The notes under the pieces are model-generated. The model was not told the DNA's origin. It saw only the letters and a program-made list of their open reading frames with translations, and did no database searches. A stretch of DNA of 64,000 nt from Lathyrus oleraceus (Eukaryota; Streptophyta; Magnoliopsida; Fabales; Fabaceae): assembly GCF_024323335.1 (NCBI RefSeq), contig NC_066581.1, positions 436,616,238 to 436,680,237 on the forward strand, read 5' to 3'. Each line of letters opens with the position of its first letter. The first letter of the stretch is position 1. A program made the translations under genes and the position numbers. Positions 46,153 through 59,699 of this stretch are shown piece after piece.

Positions 46153-47499
46153 TGTTGGTGTAAGCCCTAGAGGCCAATACTTTTGGTACTTGTATCGAAT
46201 TATTTAAAGGCATTTTCTTTATTATGGTTGATTAATAAAGTCCCTGGAATATATAGCCCGTTTAATGTATTAAGTGTGACTTAATCATGAGAACACATTG
46301 AATATAAGGACACTATTCTTAAAGTATCCGTAGTCGAGCTTTAATGTGAAGTGGGATAACATTAAAGCATTAAGACTATTATGCTTGTAGACTGATGATC
46401 ACATCTCATGGATCATGGATAAAGAGTTATCAAGTCTTAAACATAAGTATGAATATTAAGAGTAATATTTATACCGGATTGACCCGCTATGAGAATACTA
46501 TATAAAAAGTTATGCAAAGTGTCATAAGTTATTCTCATGGTGATAATAGTGTATACCACTCTTCGACCTGAAACCACTATGGATCCTAGATGTAGAGTCG
46601 AGTGCTTTATTGCTGATCCAACGTTGTCCGTAACTGGATAACCATAAAGACAGTTAATGGGTACTCCACGAAGCATGCTGAGGGACATGAGTGTCCTAGA
46701 TGGAATTTGCCAATCCTGCGTAACAAGATAAATGTCTATGGGCCCAATATTGAACTGGACAAGGGTGACACGGTCTATACCTTGTGTTCAATATAGACAT
46801 AAGGGCAAAGGGGTAATTATACACATAATTATTATCACAGGAGGTTTTGTCAGATCACATGACATTTTTGTGACTTGGGTAGCAGTGATGTGTTGCTAGA
46901 TACCGCTTACTGTTTATTATGTTAAATGCGTGATTTAATATAATTGCCAACGTCGCGAAAACCTATAGGGTCACACACAAAGGACGGATTGATGAGAGAT
47001 AGAATAATTAAGGAACATCGTAAGGTACGGTGTACTTAAGCAGAATACGAAATATGGTAAGGTACCAAATACTTAAGTGATTTTGGCATATTATGAGATA
47101 TAGGCCAAAATGCACTTAAGTGGGCTTTTTGGCTTGAAGCCCACACAAGTTGTTTTATAAATAGAGCTCTTGTGTAGAAGCTTTGTATGGGAATACAACA
47201 CAACTTAAGAATTGGAATTTCGTATCTCTCTCTCACTCAAAGCCTTCATTCATAATAGCTAGCACTACGATTGAAGGAATCCGTTCGTGTGGACTGAGTA
47301 GAGACGTTGTCATCGTTCAACGTTCGTGATCGCCCCGTGGATTTGTATCAAAGGTTTTGATCATTATCAGAGATCTGCACCAAAGGTTTGAATCGCCACA
47401 AGAGGTAACGATTCTATCACTGATCATGCCCATTCGTAAGGATCACTAAATGGAGAAATTTTTAAATTCCGCTGCGCCTTGGATGGCAATTCTCCAACA
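46153..47499 (+). repeat. 3' LTR of element K
   Basis: 1347 bp, begins TGTTGGTGTAAG, ends TCTCCAACA. TATAAATA at 47156-47163. Followed by TSD ACAAG. Confidence 0.95.
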
Positions 47500-50400
47500 A
47501 CAAGTTCAAAGTAACGGTTGTATCAAGACCATGTAGAATATGAACTCAAATGGATCCCAATACTTGCATCATATGAAAGCTCAAATCCCAATAACTTGGT
47601 CTGAGAAATGTTGGCATTGGCCTAGTCCTTTTGCATAGGGAATGTTGCCTAATTCTAAGTCCAAAGCTCAGATCAAATCAACAGTCCACACAAACATTTT
47701 TTTAGGGTTTTTGTTGTTTATTAAGTATTTTAAGGTCCTAAGACCACAAACACAAACAAGATACACAAACAAATATGTACAATCATAATATATGGCTCAA
47801 GTGAGCAAAGTGAAAATGACATAAACATAAACAAGTTAAATGATATGTAAATGGAAAGTGAAATGGTAAATGACTTGAATTTAAATTACATAAAGTAAAT
47901 GACTTGAAAATAAAAGCAAGATTAATAAAAAGTTAGTCAAATGTTAGTTGATTAGATGTTAGTGATGTTTTGCTTTTCAAATGATTAAGTCATTCTTTGG
48001 AGAACACTCAACCCTCTATTCACAAGCATGGATCCTTGAACCAAGAAATCTTCCAAAGGAAGGAAAAACGGCCAAGTTTCCATATAATACCATGAAAGGG
48101 GGGAGACTTACAATCTCACTTACTAGAATGCTATGTTTTTGGGTCAAAATTTAGCGCTATGTTAAGCAATCATACTCCTAAAACATGTTAGAGATATGGT
48201 ATAATGAACCATACTCCTAAAACATACCACACACAAAAAAGAAAAAGATCAAGGGATGAACCTATCTCATCCATATTTGTATTGGTTCATCTAACATGAA
48301 GTTATTGATGAACCAATTAGCCTTAGGATATTGAGACTTCATTGGTCAATGGAAAAGATGGGAAAGAATGGGATTAAAGATGAAGAGGGATGGGAGATGA
48401 GATAAACACAAATTGGTCATGGGAGGAGTTTTATCAAATTAAAATCATTCATTCATTTTGGGAGATGAAATGTACATTTCATCAATCCCCTAAATCCAAT
48501 GATTTTAATCCAACAAAAGTCAAATCAACCTTGACCGAGGCCCAAACACATAGTCACACTTCACAAGTCAATAAAAATGGCTCAACATAATTTCTATACA
48601 ATTAATCAATTAAAAATCAAATTAAAATGCATTTAAATTGAATTAAGTTTGGTCAAAAACCTAAAACCTCTTCAAAACACCAAATAAATGCCCAAGAGAT
48701 TTATCCTAGGTCAAATAAGGTCAAAGGACCTTAGACAAAAAAATTCATAATTTTTGAAAAGTCAGAAGTACTTTTAAACAATTAAAAATATGCACTAAAA
48801 CAATTAAATCATGAAAAATATCAAAATTAATCCAAAAAATAATTTTAATTTAGAAAATGAAAGAGGAAAATATTTAATTTTTTTTTGTGAAAGTCCCATA
48901 CTTTTTAAATTAAAAATGAAATTAATATGAATTGATCAAAATAAATGGATTAAATAAAAAATCTGAAAATAAAATATAAATAAAAAAGCAAGGGCCATCG
49001 ATCTCCCTCATTAATTGAGGTGGCAAATCTGATGGCCAAGTGTGCGCGTTCCACAAACACCTTAGTCAACTACGCCACACTCTTGGTAATTAAATTGGAC
49101 GCGTGAGATTAAATCATTTCAAACAGATCACATGGCCTGGATTGATCTAGCGCACCACCGGAGCCCTAGCTTCGGTCATCTTCTCCAGTGAGGACCACCG
49201 AACTGGTCCAACCAAAACCTTATGAAAAATGAAAAGTGAATACACTAATTTGAAGGAAAATGCTTAGGAGCACGGATCTGGCCTCATTTTTCTCCAATTC
49301 CAAGTATATAAAAAGATACAGGGATTTGAATTTTGAGGATCATGAACTGAGTTGCTTCGACTTGACCTCAAAGCAACTCAATCCTCTTGCCTACATTGAT
49401 AGGACTTCAGACAACCAAAAATCACAAATAATGGTGAAGAATTGAGGGAGAATCGAAGAGAAGAAAATTCTGAAAATTCACCTTCAATGGAGATTCAGAT
49501 TGCCACGATCTTGATTCCAATTATGCTTGGCCTTGCTTCATATGCTTGTTGGAAGTGATTAGTATCAAAAAAAGGTCTGGACTCTTGGAGTTTCAATCTC
49601 AAAACAGATGGAGAATTGAAACTCGATTTTCAAATGAAACCTTCAAGATTATCCTTCAATGGTGAGGGTTTGGGATTGCAGGTTCAAATTTTAGGCATGA
49701 GGTCCTTAATTCTGAGCAATGAGGGTATTATTTATAGGCCATTAGATTGATTTCTACACACTTCAAAATTTGGCAAAAATTGTGTAATCTCTTTGCATAT
49801 TCGCATGGGCGTATGATAGGCCCGTCAAGTCATGTAATTAGATCCAAAATTAAGTGTGAATCATGCTGAAACCATGTTACAGAGCCATGCAATCGTGTAT
49901 GAAAAGTGGAAGTGGAAAACATCCAAATGGTTCTTCAATTTGCACCCATGCGCAAGTCCTTCATCCTTTGGCCAAATGAGATGATCTTTGACTTTTTGGA
50001 AAGGTGAGATCAAGGGGAACAACTTTCATGTTGAACACTTTTCCATTTGAAGCTTGGATCATAATGAATTTTAAGGTGGAAGTTTGGGAAATCAAACATA
50101 TTTGAAAATTTTCTATGTCCCAAGTCAAATGTTCACTTCTTCCACATTGAATAACTTTTTCTATGGACTTCAAATGAGAAACGTTTATTCATAAAAGTTG
50201 TATCTCTTTAAAATCTATTCAATTTGGTCACATATTTGACCAAATTTGGATTTGGCATAAAGGAGTTATACATTTTAGAAGTTGAGGAAAATCACTTGTT
50301 CAATGGTATTGGTCCAAAATGACCTATAATGTTTCCTCTTGGCACATGCATTTTCAAGTTAAATTTGAACTTCCTCCAAACATTAAAGTTTAAGTAGACA

Positions 50401-51252
50401 TCTTGAATTTGAACATGGAATTTGAATGGATTTCATATAATAACCATTGAGCAAGTTATGGTCTTGGGAAGTTAACCTCCAAACTAGGGTTCAGACAAAA
50501 TGACCTATAATCTTTCACCATGAAAAATGGCTTTATAAGAAAACATAGCTCTTGACTTCAACATGAAAGTTGTTCAGAATGTCATTTTTAGTAAATTTTC
50601 TCTTGGAATCATTTTCATATGACAAAACGTGTAGGAGATAGGGTCTAGGGAACCCTAGTTTTGACCAACTGACTTTCTCTGACCAACCACCATGAACCAT
50701 CTTGCTAGCTTGACATTCTCTTGACTTTTGGGACTCATGGAGGATCATATATGTGTAATATGATGTAATATTTTAAGTATCCCTTAAAATATTTGATCAA
50801 TTGTTGAAGAAACTTGTTGAAGAAGTCATACAAGATACCTAGATGAATTAGGGTTTCCAAGGCAAACAAACTCCAAACTCTCGATGATTTCTTGATCAAA
50901 ATGATATGTGAAGATCATGGGGATCCATCTGTTATACTTAGAACCAATGGGAACCATTTCTTGATTGAGCTTCTTGCATTGAGGGTCTCAAACCCTAGAT
51001 ATGAGCTTGATAGAGCATAAGTGAACATACACACTACCTACAAAAGCAACAAACTATACATTGACATATTTTTGGTATTTTTGTTAGTAAATAATGAAAA
51101 ACAAATTATGATACAATCAAAAGTGCTTGGTGATCTCTCCCAATGCAAACCAAATGAATGAGGGGTAATGAGGATGCCAAGGTGTGATCCCAATGCCAAT
51201 GCATATGATGAGATAGAATGAGGGATCTTAGGGTCAAAATTGAGGTCTTACA

Positions 51253-52334
51253 GATAGACACGAAGCAAAAATGTTGATGATTGAATAGGTTCCTTTGGTA
51301 CTCATTCCAACGGACATGTAATGGAGAAGAAGATGTTGAGAGCAGGTTACTATTGGCTGACAATGGAATCTGACTGTTGCAAGTTTGTGAAGAAATGCCA
51401 TAAGTGTCAAATTTATGCGGATAAGACTCATGTTCCTCCAACACTGTTGAATGTCATTTCCTCTCCATGGCCCTTCTCTATATGGGGAATTGATATGATT
51501 GGCATGATTGAGCCCAAAGTAGCAAAAAAACGTTGTTTTATTTTGGTGGCTATTGGTTACTTCACAAAGTGGGTTGAAGCGACATTGTATGCAAATGTGA
51601 CCAAGCAAGTTGTTGTAAGGTTTATCAAGAATCATATTATATGCTGTTATGGTGTGCCAAGTAAGATCATTACGGATAATAGATCTAACTTGAACAATAA
51701 CATGGTGGAACCTCTTTGCAAAGACTTCAAGATTGCACATTATAATTCTTCTACCTACAGACCCAAGATGAATGAGGCTGTTGAAGCTGCAAATAAGAAC
51801 ATTAATAAGATCATTCTGAAGATGGTTGTGACATACAAAGATTGGCGTTAAATGCTCCCATTTGCTTTGCATGGGTACCGTACATCCATCCGTACTTCAA
51901 CAAGGGCAACCCCTTTCTCTCTCGTTTATGACACGGAAGTTGTGCTCCCCGTGCATGTTGAGATCCTTTCATTGCGTGTCTTGATGGAAGCCAAGTTGAC
52001 TGAGGCTGAATGGTGTCAAGCCAGATATGACCAACTGAATTTGATTGAAGAGAAGAGATTGATTGCCATGTGTCATGGTCAGTTATATCAGCAGAGAATG
52101 AAGAAAGCTTTTGATAAGAAGGCCAGGCCTCGCGTGTTCAGAGAAGGCAACCTCGCGCTCAAGAAGATTCTATATTTCAAACTTGATTCTAGGGGAAAAT
52201 GAACTCCTAATTATGAAGGCCCATGTGTTGTTAAGAGAGCCTTTTCAGGTGGTGCTTTGATTCTTAAGACTATGGGTGGTGAGGAGTTCACACGTCCTGT
52301 GAACGCTGAGGTAGTCAAGAAATACTTCACCTAA
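51253..52334 (+). pseudogene. Element F: Ogre integrase (two stops, N-terminus cut)
   Basis: Plus-strand integrase from the zinc-binding region (DRHEAKMLM then GSFGTHSNGH; CHKCQ at about 51390-51404) through the DDE core: Asp at 51492 (GIDMIG), Asp at 51675 (ITDN), Glu at 51783 (AVEAANKN). The C-terminal part ends KKYFT with TAA at 52332. Breaks: a short deletion near 51285, TAA at 51849 (fits GAA to TAA) and TGA at 52200 (fits TGG to TGA). Integrase inserts element DNA into the genome. Upstream pol is not adjacent: B and A lie there, so the rest of F, if it survives, is left of the window. Confidence 0.88.
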
Positions 52335-52996
52335 AAAAGGAAAAAAATAGGTCACTAAGTTGGAAACCCGAAAGGGCGGCTTAGTATAAAATGAGCATCT
52401 CGGTGGATTAAAAACCCGAAAGGGCGATCCAGGCAAAAGTTAGAGACATAAAACAGAAAATTCATCCTGATAGATTGAGTACCCCACCTTGGGGGAATCT
52501 AGGCAAAATAAGGGATTATGGCAAGTAACTACATCCGGCTGGTTCTGATCTTTGAAGCAACTTTTTGAGCAGTCATTTGGCTCTAATTCATTATTTTCAA
52601 CCGAAGACAAGAGCACACTAGATTTCAAAGTTGGTAGGGAGAGTAGTGAGCATTATATTAAATATAGCCCTTTTCCACGTAAATTACCATTTTCAAACTT
52701 TGTAAAGATCCATGGAATCCCACCATTTGTAGACTACCATTCTATTAAATAAAGTTGAGCTTTTATCCAATTATTTTGTATTATTATTATTTTTTTGTTT
52801 TAAAATTGAATTTTTATGATGATAATTTCAAAATAAATAAATGAATAATCATTTTTCTTAAAATAATAAAACATTTACTTCAAGAATAATCAATTCCAAA
52901 AAGGAACCTCAACAACATTATCAGGGACGGTAAGCCTTGATGTGTGAGGAATTGTTGGTCTTCTCCGAGCAGTTAGTTTGGTAACTTTGTTCTACC
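52335..52996 (+). other. 3' UTR of element F with conserved block
   Basis: Matches G from 18613: CCCGAAAGGG at 52367-52376 and again at 52415-52424, and two copies of AGGCAAAA spaced as in G. The match goes on to about 52770 (CTACCATTC...TTGAGCTTTTTATCC-like), then becomes A/T-rich. No polypurine tract precedes 52997, so F's 3' UTR is cut by the insertion of E. Confidence 0.75.
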
Positions 52997-54529
52997 TGTA
53001 AGACCCTAATTTTGACCCTAATATCCCTCATGGCATCATGTTATTGCACAAGTGCATTGCCTCAAGGATCATAGAATGTTTGGCTCCTTAACCCTAGGGT
53101 TGGGACTTGTTTGGGTGTTTTGAGACCACCAAGCATGCTTATATTGTATATTATTGCTCTTCTTATTTGATTGCTAACCAAAAGCACAAAAATATGTCAG
53201 TAACGTTTTTTGTTTTGAAGCTCAAGTGATCATGTGCTCTAAAATGCTCCTAGGAGGCTCATGAGCCCAATGAAATGGCTAGATGAAGATGAGAAAAAGC
53301 ATGAAAATGGTCCACAAAGCTCCTAAGAATCATATATGTCTCCCAAGTATCTCAATTTTACAATTTGATCAAGATAACCCAAAGGCATTGAAGATTGTTT
53401 CCCAAGGAAACCCTAATTTCACCGTGCTTTGACTGTGCCTTACCCATAAAGCAATCTCAACCTCTGATCAAATTTAATCAAGGGAAGTTATTTCATTTAT
53501 CATTTTATGCATATATGAGACTATTTGAGTCCCATCAATCATTTATTCATCAAGATTGGAAGTTTGGCTTTGAAAAGTTGACCAGTCAAAATCATCTGAC
53601 TAAGTTAAGGATTAATGAGATATAATTTTTGATGTGTTTGTCAAATGAAGATGACCCCAAAAGAAAACATGTTCCTAAGAACCATATTAACAACTTTCAT
53701 GTTCATCAAAAATCCATTTTAAACTTGGAAGTTCATCATTCATTTCAAAACATTATATGTCATTTTGACTGAAACCCTAATTTTGGGTCAACTTACCAAG
53801 GGCATAACTTCCTTAATTTTTATGATTTTGATGTGAGAACAAATGAATTGGAAATATTGAGATGTATACTTCAAATGTTATGTTGGACAAAATTTCATAA
53901 TCCTAAAATAAATACATCTGATAATACAAAACATTATAGGTCATCTTGGACTTAATTCATTGAATTTGAAAAAGTACCCAACTTCAAATTCCCATAACTT
54001 TGTCATAGAAAATCCAAATCATGCAAACTTTGAGTCTAGATTGACCATCTTGAAAAGATCTACAACTTTTATGTTGAAAATGTTTTCATTTGAATATTTA
54101 ATCATGAAACAAATAGGGGTTTGATTAAGCTTGCTTTTGGTGAAATTTTTCAAAATGATTTGAACATGTTTTGTACTTGGATTTTCCTATCCAGTTTTCA
54201 TCAATTTCCACATGCCAAATGATTTTTTGCCCAACATTACTTTTGTTCCTTATTTCAAGGGTTTTCCAACCTTTACTCACATTAGTCTTTTGGATTCACC
54301 ATTTGTGAGTTTCAAATTTATTTTGATTTGGGTGCATTTTGGATATTTCATGTTATAACTTAGTATGTAAGCTGTTTCCATTTCATGTGCACGTCTAAAG
54401 ACTTTCTATGTAAACTCAGCAATCTCTTTCAGCCATCATTAAGCCTTCGACACGCCTACAAAGGCCCATGCAATTCAAATTCCATTTGCCATGCACATGA
54501 ATAAAGCATGATCAGCTGATGCATTCACC

Positions 54530-54537
54530 TATAAATA
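54530..54537 (+). promoter_or_regulatory. Putative TATA box of element E LTR
   Basis: CACCTATAAATAACC, about 1.5 kb into the LTR, at the same relative place as in D (56351-56358). Confidence 0.6.
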
Positions 54538-54821
54538 ACCACTTCCTCTCATTCATTTGCTAACCTTTTGGAGATCCCAAGTGCTGCAGAAGTGAAACCA
54601 TAGCCATCACTAAAGGAATTAATCACTTTTCTTCAATTTTTCGAGCTTGAAATTCAGCATCATTAGCTGAGTTTTAAAGCCAAATTCCTTAGCCTATCAC
54701 TTCCATTACATTCACATATCAAAGAGGAGCAAGGATCTTGGAGAATTCGTGGCCAGAAGTTCATCAATTCAGAGGTATAATCTCAATCTTTTTGGAGCTA
54801 GAACTCTTAATTCAATGTAGT

Positions 54822-57800
54822 TGTAAGAACCTAATTTTGACCCTAAGATCCCTCATGGCATCATACCATTTGCTCATTGCATTGCCTCAAGGATCATAGC
54901 ATGTGTGGCTCATTTATCCTAAGGGTTAGGACTTGTGTGAGATGGTTTGAGACCACCAAGCATGCTTGAATTGTATATTATTTCTTTTCTTATTTTGATT
55001 ACTAACCAAAAGCACAAAAATATGTCACTAACTCTTTTTGTTTTGAAGCTCAAGTGATCATGTGCTCCCATGCTCCTAGGAGGCTCCTAAGCTCAATGAA
55101 GTGGCTAGATGAAGATGAGAACAAGCATGACAATGGTTCACAAATATCTTAATCATCATATATGTCTCCCAAGTATCTCAATTTGCCAATTTGATCAAGA
55201 TAACCCAAAGGCCTTGAGGATTGTTTCCCAAGGAAACCCTAATTCAACTGTGCTTTGACTATGTCTTGCTCATGAAGCAACCTCAACCTATGATCAAATT
55301 TAATCAAGGGAAGTTCTTTCATTATTAATTTTATGAATATATGATACTATGTGAGGATCCTCAATCATTCATTCATCAAGATTTGAAGTTTGGCCTTGAG
55401 AAGTTGACCAGTCAAGTCATCTGACTAAACTGAGGATCACTGAGACACAACTTGTGATGTGTTTGTCAAATGAAGATGACCCCAAGATAAAAAATGTTCT
55501 TAAGAACCATATGAACAATTTTCATGTTCATAAAAAATCCATTTGAAATTTGGAAGGTCATCATTCATTTCAAAACATTATAGGTCATTTTGATTGAAAC
55601 CCTAATTTTGGGCAACTTCCCAAGGACCTAACTTCTTTAATTTTTATGATTTTTAGGTGAGACCAATTGCATTGGAAATCTTAAGATTTATAATTCAAAT
55701 GTTATGTTGGAGAAAATTTCGTAATCCTAAAAGAAACACATGTGATAATACAAAACATTATAGGTCACTTTGGATCTAAGTCATTGAATTTGAAAAATGC
55801 CCAACTTCAAGTGCCCATAACGTTTTCATGAAAAATCCAAATGATGCAAAATTTGAGTCTAAATTGATCACATTGAAAATATATACAACTTTGATGTTGG
55901 AGGTTTTTCCATTTGAGGCTCGCATCATTGAAACAGAAGGGCTTGAAGATGCTTACTTTTGGGGAAAATTTTCAAAGGTGACTTAAACATGTTTTGTACC
56001 CAAAACTTAACAGCCAGTTTTCATAATTTTCCAAACTCCAAATGAATTTTCGCCCAACATGACTTTTGTTACTTATTTCATGGTATTTCCAACCATTACT
56101 CATATTAATTTTTTGGGCTTTCCATGAGTAAGTTTCGAAGAGCTACATGTTTATGTTCATTTCTGCATTTCACTTTGTAACTTCATGTGCAAGCAAATGC
56201 AGCTCCAATTACACGTCCAATTCACTTGCATTTGATCTCATCATGGATTTCCCTTCACTCTTGGGCCTCACATGCGCATGTACAGGCCCATGCATGGAGG
56301 ATCCAAATTTCATGCACACGAGCCAAGCATTGCATTGCATCACATTCAACTATAAATAGAGGTGCCTTGAGCTTCAATTATCAACCACAAGGAGATCTGA
56401 AGTGCTGCTGAATTGAAAACCAAACCCTCACCAAAGGAATTTCAGTTTTTCTATTTCATTTTCAAGCTTGAATTTCAACATCATTAGTTGAAATTCAAAG
56501 CATAATTCCTTAACCTTGCATCATCATCACACTTCCAGGGCAAGATTGAATCAAAAGCTTGTAGAATTCGTGTTGTTTGAAGCTGCATTTCAGAGGTAGA
56601 ACCTCAATTTTTCTTGATCTAGATCTTGCTATATGATGTGAATTTCTTTGGTTTGTGTTGTTTTCTGAAGTCCTCAAGCATGAGGCAGGCCAGTGGTGGT
56701 CTCAATTTTGCAAATCGTGCCATTTCAGATCAAGCACCATGATCTTCAAGCTCATGTTTCTCTTTAAATAGGAACTTTGAGAATGATCCATGGTTACAGG
56801 GGTGATGTACATCACCTCAACTTCATTTTGATACCTTCCTTTTTCATTTTTATTAAGGTTTGATTTCCTGCGCGTGGTGGCCGAAATTGGTTGTCTGGCT
56901 GAAGAAGATGGTGGTTTCCACCACCATCCTCACGTGGAAGCCTTGGAACCATTGGATGATACTGAAACGTTATAATCTTGGCCCTTGCTTGCATTGACTT
57001 ATTTTAAATCCAGATGTAGCGCGCTTGACTTTGGTCTTTCGTGCATCCGCGCCTCTGAGCCCTAGGATCAATGCCATGTCAATTAATGAGATAATCAGAT
57101 GGCTGCGCATTTTTTGCTATTTTCTTATTTTTTTGTTAATTCTATTTAATTCCTTTTATTTTCAAAAATTCATAAATATTTTATTTGAAGTCACAAAAAT
57201 GTGAGACCAATGCCAAAAATTTCTGGAAAAATCTAGTTTCATATTTTGATTCTTAATTATTTTTGTGACTTCATTTAATATTTTTTGTGAATTATTTGGT
57301 TTTTAATAGTTTTAATTTATTTTAAAATACTTTTTGATATCTGAAAAATCCAAAAATATTTTCCTAACACATATGGATCATGATAAGTCAATGAAAAATA
57401 GTCTCGTCAATTTCTTAATTGGTTTGAGATTTATTTGAGGTTTTAATTCATATTGTGTTGTTTTTATTGTTTTTAATTGTTTTAAAATAGTTTCTGATTT
57501 CAAAAATTATTGAGAAAAATTGTCAAAGCTTGTTTGACTATGTTAGACCTATGAGAATTTAATTGAACTTGTTGAAGTTGATTTGAATTGAATTTGAGGT
57601 TTGACCATATTTTGTCCATTTTATTTTGCATTTATTTTTAATTCAAAAAATACCCAAAAAATATGTTTGACTTGTTGACTTGTAACCTTCATTTCTCTTC
57701 TGTTTAGCATTGATTGATGATGATTTGATTCACTTTTGACCAATTGCGTTTGACATTTGAGTTCTCTTTCCATTCATTTCCTCTTCATCTCTTTCTTTTT

Positions 57801-59699
57801 ATTTTTTGGGCCAATGAGTTAATGTCTTATGGTTGGTCTTGACATATGAGAGGTTTAACCTTCTTTGATCCAAATCAAACTCAACTTGATCCAAGATCAA
57901 GTGAGTTGCTTTGTGTCCAAGATAGGTTGCTTCTTGGTCAAGCAAAAAACCTAAAGTCCATACAAGGCCTTTCTCTTTTCTTTTGGCATGGAAAGTTTAT
58001 GGAGCTTGGCTTACTAGTCATGATCTCTAACTTGTGTTTATTTGCCCATAGTTTTATTGACCGACCTCAGATAGGTGTGACTACTACATTAGTCCACTTA
58101 CGATTACTTAACATAGCGCTAAATTGTCTTATCACAAACTAACATAACTTCACTAATTACTAACTTCAATTTGAGCATTTAATTTCTTGGAATTTACTTT
58201 AATGCAATTTACTTCTTGCTCATTTATTCATATTGCTTTTCCCTTTTCTCACTTGAGCATATATTTTATGTTTATGTCATTTTTCTTTTGCTCATTTGAG
58301 CTCTTTATTGTATATAAATATATTGTTGTCTTGTGGTTGTTTTGTCTTTATTTATGTGAACCCAATGCAAAAAGGAGAAAGGACTTAGAATTAGGAATTA
58401 CCTATGCTTAAAGGAGTTCAAGAGCAACTAGGTCTCATGCCTTTAGAATGCTAAATTTGTTCAAGAGCAACTAGGCCTCGTGCCTTTAGAATGCTAAATG
58501 TCTAAGTTGACTTCAAAGGACTTCCTTTCCAAAACTTATTCTTTGTCCATTCCTCGTATTGTGTTGTGAACTTTTTGATGTTTGCTCTTGTGCGATAGGG
58601 ATTCCATCTTGAGATAGTAAAGAGGACCATTGTCATGAGTAGCCAAGTTAAGAGAGACAAGCCAAATGGAGATCCTAGGAGCTTGAATCTTAATTTGTGT
58701 GATTGCTTGTTTGTTTGCTAAGTCCAAAGGAAAGGAGCATCTTGAATCATCTCTATGATTTCAAGAAAAGGAACTCCAAGGGTTTTATCTTCTCTCCTTA
58801 TCTTTGTATGCTTTAGGACTAGCCCTTCTCTTCTTCTCTCCACTCTAACCCAAGCCAAATTCTTTTGTGCAAACGTTGACTTTGTTTCAAATTAGAAACA
58901 TAGGCTTTATGCCTTTGACTTTTCAAAAATCTTTTCATTAATACTCATTGTGAATAAATTTTAATCCAACTTTGACTTCATTTTGTAAATAAACCTAACT
59001 TGTAAATACAACTCACTTCAAGTTGTTTTTGTGGTTCCAATGGCCACCTTTGTTAAAACTTTTTCATAAACATTAGCCATAGGTTTGAGTTATCATAGTG
59101 GTTGATGTAAACCTCACCTTATCCTTAGTGATTGGATTATAAGTCTTCCATACTTATTATTTGATAACCCCTCACTAGTATGTTGAAGCTCTCCTCACAT
59201 GGTGGAATGTTGGTTTAGGTTGAGTTTTCTCCCTTTGATAACAAAAGACCCTAAGGCTTTTGATCAAATCAATTCACCAATCTTTGAGATTTTTACCCCA
59301 AACTACGAGGTTTTGATCCTACCTTTGTGATGGTACGTAGGCAATGGGTTCATCCATTCAAACAACAAAATTGTAAATATAATCTATTCTTTTCTCATCT
59401 CTCCAATCTTTTGCACATATTTTCACCAATACCAACCTACAACACATATTTTCAAAAAGAGGTTCCCTTAGAGAACTAAGGATGTTTTGGGTGCGTAAAA
59501 CCTTCCCATTTCATAACCAACCCCCTTATCTAGATCTCTAACATTTTTATTAGTTTTTGATTTGATAAAACTTCTTACTTGGATTTTGTTCGCTTTTTAG
59601 CCTTTCCTTTGGACAAAAAAAAAGTGCGGTGGTGAGTTGAATTGTATGTTTACTTTTGGTTTAGTCAATACACCTAAAGGTAACGAATACCCCGCTACA
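54822..59699 (+). mobile_element. Element D: Ogre solo LTR inside the LTR of E
   Basis: 4878 bp, opens TGTAAGAACC, closes CCCCGCTACA; flanks GTAGT (54817-54821) and GTAGC (59700-59704) look like a TSD with one change. It belongs to the same LTR family as E but differs clearly. TATAAATA at 56351-56358. No internal sequence, so it is a solo LTR. Confidence 0.88.
58405..58500. repeat. Short tandem duplication in Ogre LTR D
   Basis: GTTCAAGAGCAACTAGG...GCCTTTAGAATGCTAAAT occurs twice in a row, about 46 bp apart. LTR E has the same pair at about 61356-61440. Confidence 0.85.

Larger units (their letters stand above)
40163..47499 (+). mobile_element. Element K: Ty1/copia retrotransposon, pol partly deleted
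   Basis: LTRs of 1347 bp each at 40163-41509 and 46153-47499, both TG...CA, TSD ACAAG (40158-40162 and 47500-47504). Initiator-Met primer site, 1.9-kb leader, gag-protease ORF, broken integrase, RT and RNase H, purine tract. Hand count of LTR differences: about 24 (18 transitions, 6 transversions). Copia lineage not assigned. Confidence 0.95.
39265..51252 (-). mobile_element. Element B: Ogre-like solo LTR, split by copia element K
   Basis: The minus strand opens TGTAAGACCTC at 51252 and ends near CCGCTACG at 39265 (expected ...CTACA, last base changed). Without K it is about 4.65 kb, the size of an Ogre LTR. TATAAATA lies at 49736-49729 on the minus strand. The 39420-39500 stretch shares the block CCTAGGTACTCCTAGGGAGC with other LTRs here. 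No internal element sequence flanks it, and candidate TSDs are TATAG and GATAG. The left border is less certain than the right. Confidence 0.65.

Noticed and set aside
51234..51872. 212-residue minus-strand ORF
   Set aside because: Antisense shadow of the F integrase.
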